Shown here in pieces: positions 25,699 to 32,568 of a stretch of DNA of 32,568 nt (position 1 is the stretch's first letter; every line of letters begins with the position of its first letter). The notes beneath the pieces were generated by a model, which saw only the letters and a list, made by a program, of their open reading frames with translations, made no database searches and was not told the DNA's origin. This DNA is from Acidimicrobiia bacterium (GTDB lineage Bacteria; Actinomycetota; Acidimicrobiia; Acidimicrobiales; JANYDT01): positions 1 through 32,568 of the forward strand of contig JANYDT010000156.1 of NCBI GenBank assembly GCA_025359845.1, read 5' to 3'. Both the position numbers and the translations under genes were made by a program.

Positions 25699-27224
25699 TG
25701 CTTGGCGCCCTTCTCACCCCATCGGCCTTCCTCGCTCAAACCGATGCCGTAACCGATCGCATCGTGACGCCCCACGTCGACTGGGTCGCCATCGCTCCGA
25801 CGATGATTCTTATCGGCGGAGCGTTGCTGCTCCTTCTGGCCTCGTCGTTGCTGCGAATCACCCGTCCCCCCAAGTATCTGTACGCCGGAAGTTCTGCCCT
25901 CATAGCCAGTGCCGCGGCCCTCGCGACCGAGAAGCACTGGGAGCGGGTTCGCCACGGCCGGGGTGGGGCGTTCATCGCCAACGCTGTCAAAGTTGACGGG
26001 TTCAGCGTGTTTCTCACGGTGGCCATCTGTGCCGCGATCGCGCTGGCCGCCCTGATCGCCGATGACTATCTTCGTCGCGAGAGGCTCGACGGGGTGGAGT
26101 TCTATGTTCTGGCCTTGCTGTCGGGTGGGGGCGGCGTGATCATGGTGTCGGCCAACGACTTGATCGTCTTGTTCCTCGGCCTCGAGGTGCTCTCGATCGC
26201 GCTCTACGTGCTCGCCGGGTCACACGTTCGTCGGGCCGAATCGCAGGAAGCGGCCGTTAAGTACTTCGTGCTCGGCGCCTTTTCGTCGGCCGTTTTTCTC
26301 TACGGAATCGCGCTCACGTACGGAGCGACCGGTTCGACCAACCTCGGCGAGATTACGAACTATCTCTCCACCCACGTCGTGTTTGGTAACGGACTCCTCG
26401 TCGCCGGAATGGCGTTGCTCCTCGTTGGTCTCGGATTCAAGATCGCCGCGGTCCCTTTCCATATGTGGGCGCCCGACGTCTACCAAGGGTCGCCGACGCC
26501 GGCCACCGGATTCATGGCGGCGGCGGCAAAAACGGCTGGATTCGCCGGTCTGCTGCGGGTATTCGTTTCCGCCATGGCCACTCAGCGCCTCGACTGGCAG
26601 CCCATCGTCTGGACCCTGGCTGTCCTCTCCATGGTGATCGGCTCGGTGCTGGCCGTTATGCAGACCGATATCAAACGCATGCTGGCGTACTCCTCGATCA
26701 GCCACGCCGGATTCATTCTCATAGGCGTGCAGGCGGCCACCCAAGACGGGGTGTCGGGCGCGTTGTTTTATCTCATGGCCTACACGTTCATCGTATTGGG
26801 CAGCTTCGCCGTCATAACAGTGGTCGCACGCCAAGGCGACGCCGCGCACACTCTCGACACGTACAAAGGGCTGGCTCGCCGGCAACCAATCCTTGCGCTC
26901 GTGTTCACATTGTTTCTGTTCGCGCAGGCCGGAGTACCGCTGACCTCAGGGTTCGTGGCCAAGTTCGGGGTGATCCAAGCCGCGGTTGACGCCCACTCTT
27001 ACGCCTTGGCCATCATCGCCATGCTGAGCGCAGTGGTCGCCGCGTTCTTCTACTTGCGCATCATCGTGTTGATGTACATGGCCGATCCTGAAGCCGACGC
27101 CCCTCCGCTCACGATTCCCTTGGGCGTTGGCATAGTGCTCGTGGTCACTGTCGCCTTTACGCTTTTCGCCGGAATCCTGCCGCAATCTCTCATCGACTTC
27201 GCCAAGAGCGCCGTCCTCAGCTAA
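25698..27224 (+). CDS. nuoN: NADH-quinone oxidoreductase subunit N
   Basis: A 508-residue antiporter-like membrane subunit, the last gene of the first cluster. Glu163 in LFLGLEVLSIALYVLAGS is the equivalent of the pump glutamate, and PFHMWAPDVYQGSPTPATGF is the signature loop. Start ATG 25698 overlaps the nuoM stop (TAATG). No convincing intrinsic terminator is seen in the 104 bases that follow. Confidence 0.97.
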   Translation: MLGALLTPSAFLAQTDAVTDRIVTPHVDWVAIAPTMILIGGALLLLLASSLLRITRPPKYLYAGSSALIASAAALATEKHWERVRHGRGGAFIANAVKVDGFSVFLTVAICAAIALAALIADDYLRRERLDGVEFYVLALLSGGGGVIMVSANDLIVLFLGLEVLSIALYVLAGSHVRRAESQEAAVKYFVLGAFSSAVFLYGIALTYGATGSTNLGEITNYLSTHVVFGNGLLVAGMALLLVGLGFKIAAVPFHMWAPDVYQGSPTPATGFMAAAAKTAGFAGLLRVFVSAMATQRLDWQPIVWTLAVLSMVIGSVLAVMQTDIKRMLAYSSISHAGFILIGVQAATQDGVSGALFYLMAYTFIVLGSFAVITVVARQGDAAHTLDTYKGLARRQPILALVFTLFLFAQAGVPLTSGFVAKFGVIQAAVDAHSYALAIIAMLSAVVAAFFYLRIIVLMYMADPEADAPPLTIPLGVGIVLVVTVAFTLFAGILPQSLIDFAKSAVLS

Positions 27225-27328
27225 TTCTTCCGGCTGGTCTACGGCCCACAAACCCACGCCACGCCCCTGAATCAACGATGACAAGACCCGGGCGAGGGTT
27301 CCGGGGGCAAGGCACTAAAGTCGGCTCC

Positions 27329-28246
27329 ATGCGCCTTCGTTCGGCCTTGGCCGCGCTGCTCGGACCAACGGTTCTGGTCGCAGCTGTCCTGCAAACGACC
27401 AGCCGCGCCGGCCTGGCCGCCACCGTCATCACGACGAACGCGGTTCGAGTGACGCTTGACCTTCGCGACCAAATTGACGGACTGACCGAGGTGGCGGTCG
27501 CCATCACCTGTGCGCCGGTCAACATCTTGCCGCCGACCGACACCGAGACAACCCGGCTCATTCCCGATGTACCGACCCAAGACTTGCGCTTCCCTGGGTT
27601 CACCGCGACGACGACGTGCAAGATCGACGTAACCGTGACCAGCGACCCGGCCGTGGGCGGGCTGGCGATCAACGTGAATGGCAGCGTGGTCGCGGGCCCG
27701 GTCGTGGCCCAACAGCTTTCCGTGAGCGGTGTCGTTCCCGGCCAAGCGCCGATCGTCAAAATTGTCCTTTCGCGATCGCCGCTGCCGACTACCTCTTCGT
27801 CGGTGGCTACGTCGACGACCACGACGACTGCGCCGACATCGAGTTCGGGCGCGGCCGCAACCACCACCACCGTAGCGACGACGACCACGACCACGATGGC
27901 GAACTCCTTTACCGCTCCGCCGGCCGATGCCTCGGCTCAAGGCTCCGTGGCGTCGAGCGCCCCGACAACGGTTCCGCCGACGGTGCTTACTACTACTCCC
28001 ACTACTTCCACCACCACGTCGGGCCCGGCTGCGACCGTGACGCCCGTCCTGGCCCGGGCGCTGGCCGTCCCGGTGGCAAGGTCGCTCGTGGCCGCCACGA
28101 CGACGTCCTTGGTCGCCAAGATCGCCAAGCCAACCACGACGATCAAGAAGCCGATCTTGAAGAAGGCGACCAAACCGGCCAAGAAATTGGTGACGAAGGC
28201 CAAGACTACGACGACCGTCCGGAAGAAATCGAGCGCCCCGCACTAA
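27329..28246 (+). CDS. Secreted Thr-rich protein of unknown function
   Basis: 305 residues from ATG 27329, which yields a regular signal peptide (MRLRSALAALLGPTVLVAAV, cleavage near AGLA, ~30); an ATG at 27278 would add 17 residues in front of it. Residues about 32-150 form a beta-rich domain with two cysteines (61 and 97). Residues about 150-260 are Thr/Ser/Pro/Ala-rich like a glycosylated stalk. The C-terminus (about 270-305) is Lys/Thr/Ala-rich, with no LPXTG or membrane anchor, and may bind cell-wall polymers. The gene is on the same strand between the two nuo clusters, but a respiratory role is not evident. The same DNA is open in other frames because of the repetitive ACG/ACC codons; those are shadows. 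Confidence 0.75.
   Translation: MRLRSALAALLGPTVLVAAVLQTTSRAGLAATVITTNAVRVTLDLRDQIDGLTEVAVAITCAPVNILPPTDTETTRLIPDVPTQDLRFPGFTATTTCKIDVTVTSDPAVGGLAINVNGSVVAGPVVAQQLSVSGVVPGQAPIVKIVLSRSPLPTTSSSVATSTTTTTAPTSSSGAAATTTTVATTTTTTMANSFTAPPADASAQGSVASSAPTTVPPTVLTTTPTTSTTTSGPAATVTPVLARALAVPVARSLVAATTTSLVAKIAKPTTTIKKPILKKATKPAKKLVTKAKTTTTVRKKSSAPH
27785..27900 (+). repeat. Thr-codon low-complexity tract
   Basis: Runs of ACC/ACG/ACT codons encoding poly-Thr segments of the secreted protein. Such tracts are prone to replication slippage and may vary in length between strains. Confidence 0.55.
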
Positions 28247-28302
28247 GTTTTGGTCCGGCGTGTTGGCCCTCGGCGGGGCACTCAGCTAGCGTGACGCACC
28301 GC

Positions 28303-28668
28303 ATGTCCGACTTCTTACGCTCCTATCTGAGCGTGGCCTTTCTTGCCGCCGCCGCCATGGCATTGGTCGGGGGTACCCTCGGCCTCAGCCGACTGATTCG
28401 TCCCAAGCGCCCAACGATCGAGAAGCTGACCGTCTACGAATCCGGGGTCGATCCGGTCGGTACCGGTTGGTCGCAGAGCCAGATCCGCTATTACATCTTC
28501 GCGCTGCTGTTCGTCATGTTCGACGTCGAGGCCGTCTTCTTGTTCCCTTGGGCGTTGCGACTGGAAGCGTTCGGGGCCTTCGGTCTGGTCGAAATGGGCG
28601 TATTCGTGGTGATCTTGTTGGTCGGGTTGTTCTATGCGTGGCGCAAAGGAGTGCTTCGGTGGGTCTAG
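28303..28668 (+). CDS. nuoA2: Complex I subunit A, second copy
   Basis: 121 residues from ATG 28303 (GTG 28291 would add four). A three-helix membrane subunit with the signature [12 protein letters not shown] (73-84). The quinone-loop motif reads [14 protein letters not shown] (45-58), so the Cys of the canonical YECG found in the first copy is Ser here. It opens the second nuo cluster, 56 bases after the secreted protein gene; no clear promoter is recognised. It overlaps nuoB2 by 10 bases. Confidence 0.93.
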   Translation: MSDFLRSYLSVAFLAAAAMALVGGTLGLSRLIRPKRPTIEKLTVYESGVDPVGTGWSQSQIRYYIFALLFVMFDVEAVFLFPWALRLEAFGAFGLVEMGVFVVILLVGLFYAWRKGVLRWV

Positions 28669-29174
28669 TAGAGAACGGCCTGCTCAACAAGAAGGCGGCG
28701 AAGCCCCTCACCTTCTTGCTCAACTACGCCCGTAAGTATTCGTTGTGGTGCTACCAATGGGGCCTTGCGTGTTGCGCCATCGAGATGGGAGCGGCGTTTG
28801 CGTCGCCTCGCTATGACGTCATGCGACTGGGAGTGATTCCGTTCCCGGCGTCGCCGCGCCAAGCCGACCTGGTCGTGGTGTCGGGCACGGTAACCGACAA
28901 GATGGCTCCGGCCATCAAGCGGTTGTACGAGCAGATGCCCGAACCGAAGTACGTGATCTCGATGGGGAGCTGCGCCAATTGTGGGGGTCCCTACTGGGAC
29001 AGCTATTCGGTCACCAAGGGCGTCGATCAGATCATTCCGGTCGATGTGTATGTGCCGGGCTGTCCGCCCCGACCCGAGGCCCTTCTCGAAGGCATCGTCT
29101 TGCTGCAGGAGCGAATTCAGAACGAAGACATGGCTGAGCGTTGGCGCGGCGAGCCCATCGTGGTGAAGGGCTGA
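28659..29174 (+). CDS. nuoB2: Complex I subunit B, second copy
   Basis: 171 residues from GTG 28659, chosen because AAAGGAG lies about 7 bases upstream and the next in-frame options cut into the conserved domain. Cluster N2 ligands: Cys38 and Cys39 (GLACCAIEM), Cys105 (GSCANCGG) and Cys135 (PGCPPRPE). GSCANCGG differs from the first copy's GVCASSGG. nuoC2 follows 2 bases downstream. Confidence 0.95.
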   Translation: MGLVENGLLNKKAAKPLTFLLNYARKYSLWCYQWGLACCAIEMGAAFASPRYDVMRLGVIPFPASPRQADLVVVSGTVTDKMAPAIKRLYEQMPEPKYVISMGSCANCGGPYWDSYSVTKGVDQIIPVDVYVPGCPPRPEALLEGIVLLQERIQNEDMAERWRGEPIVVKG

Positions 29175-29176
29175 GA

Positions 29177-29980
29177 ATGGCCGATCTCGCTACTACCGAG
29201 AACGCGCCCGACGCGGCTTGCGCCTCGCTGCTGGCCCTGTTCAGGGCCGAAATGGGGGCGGCTGTCGTGGGAGCCGAAATCCAACGCCACGAGATAATCG
29301 TCCGCGTGCATCGAGATGCTTGGGTCGAGGCCGCCACCGTCGCTAAGCGCAAGCTGGGCTTGACCTACTTCTGCTTCATTTCGGGAATGGACTGGCTCGA
29401 CAACCCAACTCAGACGAGCCGCTACGAAAACGTTTGGGGCAGCGTCGAGGAAGAAGTCGAAGGGACCGAGGATGGCGAGCCGACCGCCGAGGGGGAGCCC
29501 GAGGCGGCCGCGAAACTTGACCCCGCGCCGGCAGCTGCGCCTGAGGCCGAGGCGGCCGCGAACCCCGCCCCGGCCTCCGAAGCCGCGCCGGAGCCCGACC
29601 CCGCGTCCGAGCCGGTCGGCTTTCGCACGGGAGTGGCGGGCGGCGATTCAAGATTCCAGGTGATGATGCGGGTGGTCTCGCCCACCGCCCATCGGGGCCT
29701 GACGATCAAAGCCGACCTAGACGACACCGATCCGCGCGTCGCGACACTCTCAGGCGTGTACGCCGGCGCCGACTGGCATGAACGCGAAACCTGGGAGATG
29801 TTCGGGTTCTGGTTCGACGGCCATCCGAACTTGATTCACATCTATCTCCCCCACGGGTTCGAGGGTTACCCACTGCGCAAAGACTTCCCGCTACTTGCTC
29901 GCGAAGTGAAGCCCTGGCCCGGACTCACCAACGTAGAACCGATCTCCGGCCAAGCCGAAGAAGAGGTCGGCGCGACATGA
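29177..29980 (+). CDS. nuoC2: Complex I subunit C, second copy, with acidic insert
   Basis: 267 residues from ATG 29177. The NuoC core is present: FCFISGMDWLD (65-75) and the C-terminal WHERETWEMFGFWFDGHPNL, then GFEGYPLRKDFPL (228-240). Between them lies an insert of ~58 residues (about 91-148) made almost only of Glu, Ala, Pro, Asp and Gly, which the first NuoC lacks. It is likely a disordered surface loop. It overlaps nuoD2 by 4 bases. Confidence 0.93.
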   Translation: MADLATTENAPDAACASLLALFRAEMGAAVVGAEIQRHEIIVRVHRDAWVEAATVAKRKLGLTYFCFISGMDWLDNPTQTSRYENVWGSVEEEVEGTEDGEPTAEGEPEAAAKLDPAPAAAPEAEAAANPAPASEAAPEPDPASEPVGFRTGVAGGDSRFQVMMRVVSPTAHRGLTIKADLDDTDPRVATLSGVYAGADWHERETWEMFGFWFDGHPNLIHIYLPHGFEGYPLRKDFPLLAREVKPWPGLTNVEPISGQAEEEVGAT

Positions 29981-31194
29981 CCTCCATCCTTTCGCCCACC
30001 ACCACCGCGGCGCTGAACCCGGCCAACCCGACAGAGCTGCGCCAGGCCGCCTACATCGCGCAGCAGGCGGCTGACGTCAGGGTCAACGTCGAACTCGAAA
30101 CCGACTCGGGCATGACCATCAACCTGGGTCCGCAGCACCCGGCCACACACGGCACGTTGCGTATCATTGCCCGCCTCGACGGCGAACAAGTGATCAGTTG
30201 CGAACCGTCGATGGGCTACATGCATCGCGGCTACGAGAAGCTCACCGAGGTTCGTACCTACCCCCAGATAACGACGCTCGTAAACCGGATCGACTGGTTG
30301 TCGAGTTTCGCCAACGAGGTGCCTTTCATTCTCGCGGCCGAACAACTGATGGGTATCGAGGCGCCGCCCCGGGCCCAATGGCTGCGCACGTTGCTGTTCG
30401 AAATGGCCCGGATTGCCAACGTTGCCCTGTTTCTCGGCGACATGGGGGTGCAGCTGGGAGCGGTGACGCCGGTCTTCTACGCCTTCCGCGACCGCGAGCA
30501 TGTGCTCAACCAGATCGAATCGGCAACGGGGGGCCGTTTTCATCCCAACTATGACCGGATCGGCGGACTGAAGGAAGATCTTCCGAAGGGTTGGATCGCC
30601 GAGACGCGCACCGTCATCGAGAAGGTTGTGAACTTCTGCAATCAAATGGACGACCTGCTCGTGGGCAACGAAATTTTCGGTGCCCGCTGCCGTGGGGTGG
30701 GGGTTATTCCGGCCGAAAGAGCCCTCGATTACGGCCTATCCGGGGCCAACGCCAGGGCCAGCGGCATCGACTGGGATCTTCGTCGCGACAGTGAATCGCC
30801 GCTGGTGTGGAACAAGCTCGACTGGAAGGTCTGGACCCATCCCGATGGTGACAGTTTCGCCCGGTATTGGGTGCGCCTTCAGGAGGTGCGCGAGTCCTGC
30901 AAGATGATCACGCAATTGCTCGACGGGCTGCCGGCCGGGCCGATAATGGCCAAGGTGCCGCGCATCATCAAAGTTCCGGCCGGCGAGGCGTGGGTCTCGA
31001 CCGAGAACCCGCTCGGCGAGATGGGCTACTACGTCGTGAGCCAGGGCGGGCTAGGACCGTTTCGGGTCAAGATTCGCTCGGCCAGCTTCAATAATATTTC
31101 GATCGTGCCGTGGGTCACCAAGGGCGTGTTCGTGCCCGACATCATCACGATCCTGGCGTCGCTGTATTTTATTCTCGGAGACATCGACCGGTGA
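29977..31194 (+). CDS. nuoD2: Complex I subunit D, second copy
   Basis: A 405-residue 49-kDa-type subunit. GPQHPATHGTLR (51-62) and GYMHRGYEK (80-88) keep the quinone-site His and Tyr, and the protein ends in GDIDR. The sequence is clearly diverged from NuoD1. It overlaps the following nuoH2 by 4 bases: the NADH module genes nuoEFG, expected here in a 14-gene operon, are missing. Confidence 0.95.
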   Translation: MTSILSPTTTAALNPANPTELRQAAYIAQQAADVRVNVELETDSGMTINLGPQHPATHGTLRIIARLDGEQVISCEPSMGYMHRGYEKLTEVRTYPQITTLVNRIDWLSSFANEVPFILAAEQLMGIEAPPRAQWLRTLLFEMARIANVALFLGDMGVQLGAVTPVFYAFRDREHVLNQIESATGGRFHPNYDRIGGLKEDLPKGWIAETRTVIEKVVNFCNQMDDLLVGNEIFGARCRGVGVIPAERALDYGLSGANARASGIDWDLRRDSESPLVWNKLDWKVWTHPDGDSFARYWVRLQEVRESCKMITQLLDGLPAGPIMAKVPRIIKVPAGEAWVSTENPLGEMGYYVVSQGGLGPFRVKIRSASFNNISIVPWVTKGVFVPDIITILASLYFILGDIDR

Positions 31195-32246
31195 GCACCA
31201 TCTTGCATCCGATCATGGGTTTCGTGCTGGCGTATTGGCAACAACAAGTCATCAAGCTGGCCGCCATCTTGGTGGCCATTCCCGTCGGTGGTTTGTTGCT
31301 GGGCTACGTGTTTCTCATGAAGATGATGGCGCATATGCAAAGCCGTTTGGGCCCCATGGAGCCAGGCGGCTTTCACGGTTGGTTCCAAAATATCGGCGAC
31401 GCGGTGAAGTTCATACAAAAAGAAGACATCATCCCAGCCCAGGCCGATAAATGGGTCTTCTCGTTGGCGCCATACGTGGTCGTCATGTCGACCTTTTTGC
31501 TGTACCTGGTCATTCCAGTGGGGCCCGATTTGGTGGTGTCGAATTTGTCGGTGGGCGTTTTTTACGCCCTGGCCGTCGGCTCGATCGGGGTGCTGGGAGT
31601 GCTCATGGCCGGGTGGTCGAGCGCCAACAAGTACTCGCTCATGGGGTCATTGCGGGCGGCCGGGCAGCTCATCGCCTACGAACTACCGCTTGTGCTGGCC
31701 GTGATCGGGGTGGTTATCCAGTCTGGCACGATGAGCATGCAGGGCATCGTGACGGCTCAGCAGAAGTTCCATATCTTCGGGCTGAACCTCGGGGGAATGC
31801 CCTTTATCGTGACGCAGTTTCCGCTGTTCATCATCTTCATGATCGCGGCCCAAGCCGAACTCACGCAACCGCCGTTCGACATGCCGGTGGCAGAGTCCGA
31901 GCTCGTGACCGGCTACATGACCGAATACTCGGGGTTCCGGTTCCTCTCGTTCTTCTTGGGCGAGATGGGTTCGGCTTTTGCCCTCTCGGCCATCGCCGCT
32001 ACATTGTTTCTGGGCGGCTGGTACTTGCCGATGCCGCAATCGTGGATCAATAACAACTTCGCGGATTACATCGGCCCAGTAATCTTATTGACAAAAGTGA
32101 TGTTCATGGCGTTCCTGATCTTCTGGATTCGGTTTACGTACCCACGGTTCCGTGAGGATCAGCTGCAGGCCATCGCCTGGAAGTATCTCATTCCTATTTC
32201 GTTGCTCTGGATCATGGTCACGGCGATCTTGAAGGTGGCCTTCTAA
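31191..32246 (+). CDS. nuoH2: Complex I subunit H, second copy, divergent quinone-channel motif
   Basis: 351 residues from GTG 31191, overlapping the nuoD2 stop. About eight membrane helices. The loop [20 protein letters not shown] (222-241) retains the Glu-rich E-channel. The first conserved loop is altered: [20 protein letters not shown] (41-60) replaces the canonical FERKxxxxxQxRxGPNRxGP, so the Glu-Arg pair is absent and GPNR is GPME. It still lies in operon order before nuoI2, with a 1-base overlap. Confidence 0.92.
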   Translation: MSTILHPIMGFVLAYWQQQVIKLAAILVAIPVGGLLLGYVFLMKMMAHMQSRLGPMEPGGFHGWFQNIGDAVKFIQKEDIIPAQADKWVFSLAPYVVVMSTFLLYLVIPVGPDLVVSNLSVGVFYALAVGSIGVLGVLMAGWSSANKYSLMGSLRAAGQLIAYELPLVLAVIGVVIQSGTMSMQGIVTAQQKFHIFGLNLGGMPFIVTQFPLFIIFMIAAQAELTQPPFDMPVAESELVTGYMTEYSGFRFLSFFLGEMGSAFALSAIAATLFLGGWYLPMPQSWINNNFADYIGPVILLTKVMFMAFLIFWIRFTYPRFREDQLQAIAWKYLIPISLLWIMVTAILKVAF

Positions 32247-32568
32247 TGCCTCTGCCCAAACCCCCCATACCGGGTCTTCTCAAGGGTCTCGGCGTGACGC
32301 TCAAAGAGCTGTTCCGGCCGGCAGTGACGGTTCAATACCCGCGACAACGCGAAGATCCACCCACTCGTGCTCGCGGCGTTATCACCCTGCGGGAGGAGAA
32401 CTGCACGGTATGCATGCTGTGTTCGCGCAGTTGCCCCGATTGGTGCATCTACATAGAGGGTCATAAAGACAAGGCTCCGCCTCGTCGCGAAGGCGGCAAG
32501 CCTCGCACCGTCCAGGCCGTCGACCGTTTCGATATCGACTTCGGACTCTGCATGTACTGCGGCATCTG
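32246..32568 (+). CDS. nuoI2: Complex I subunit I, second copy, 3' partial
   Basis: The first 107 residues are visible before the window ends. The first [4Fe-4S] motif is complete (Cys53, 56, 59 and 63 in [12 protein letters not shown]), and the second starts (Cys102 and Cys105 in CMYCGI, followed by TG, probably the third Cys). Start ATG 32246 overlaps the nuoH2 stop (TAATG). It should accept electrons from an external donor and pass them to NuoB2, as there is no NuoG in this cluster so far. Confidence 0.94.
   Translation, partial: MPLPKPPIPGLLKGLGVTLKELFRPAVTVQYPRQREDPPTRARGVITLREENCTVCMLCSRSCPDWCIYIEGHKDKAPPRREGGKPRTVQAVDRFDIDFGLCMYCGI

Noticed and set aside
27225-27328. Possible intrinsic terminator after nuoN
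   Set aside because: Only a weak ACCC/GGGT pairing and no T-run were found; read-through toward the downstream gene cannot be excluded.
27272-28243. Antisense Arg/Gly-rich open frames opposite the secreted protein gene
   Set aside because: Reverse reading of ACC/ACG repeats; composition not protein-like.
27616-28302. Open frame in register with nuoA2 extending 687 bases upstream through the Thr-rich gene
   Set aside because: Sequence is His/Asp/Arg-rich shadow of the repetitive Thr codons; NuoA homology begins only at 28303.

Overview
The window comes from a high-GC bacterium, most likely an actinobacterium (an Acidimicrobiia-like lineage is my best guess, an inference). The pointers are GC-rich coding bias, frequent GTG starts, a DUF222/13E12-type HNH endonuclease fragment at the left edge, a perfect TGTGA-N6-TCACA (CRP/GlxR-type) operator, and an actinobacterial-style 14-gene nuo operon followed by a second, NuoEFG-less one. 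No RNA genes, insertion sequences or CRISPR arrays were recognised. No stretch above 300 bases lacks a gene or gene remnant; the larger gaps are 385-588, 2701-2945, 4089-4239 and 6272-6446.

Left part (1-2970): an accessory or decaying area. It holds the tail of an HNH endonuclease, a frameshifted and truncated TPR-type gene on the minus strand, an intact ornithine cyclodeaminase/mu-crystallin family gene, and a possible helix-turn-helix remnant.

Minus-strand block (2946-6271): a small secreted protein and a TetR regulator that look co-transcribed, then a geranylgeranyl-reductase family flavoprotein (MenJ-like) and a membrane-anchored monohaem cytochrome c.

Plus-strand block (6447-27224): 21 closely spaced genes on one strand. 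First comes a quinol:cytochrome c reductase module: an unknown membrane protein, a 2[4Fe-4S] ferredoxin, a split cytochrome b (b6-like and subunit-IV-like), a Rieske protein, a dihaem cytochrome c and a second unknown membrane protein. It runs straight into a complete nuoABCDEFGHIJKLMN operon for 14-subunit complex I. Electrons from NADH would enter at NuoEFG, reduce (mena)quinone at NuoB/D/H, and the quinol would be oxidised by the adjacent bc module, passing electrons to cytochromes c. A divergent intergenic region (6272-6446) with a CRP-like palindrome and repeated GCGGT/ACCGC half-sites is the obvious control point.

Right part (27225-end): a secreted Thr-rich protein, then a second nuo cluster in the order nuoA2-B2-C2-D2-H2-I2, cut by the window end. 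There is no nuoEFG between D2 and H2, so this encodes the quinone/pump part of an 11-subunit-type complex I with an unidentified electron donor. Its NuoH2, NuoC2 and NuoA2 deviate from canonical sequences.

The most interesting signals are: a b6f-like cytochrome b carrying the conserved Cys used for covalent haem c(n)/c(i) with a ferredoxin gene directly beside it; an APWY in place of PEWY; a short [IV]PxHLLxR motif shared by two different respiratory proteins; two unknown membrane proteins embedded in the bc module; and the aberrant second complex I.
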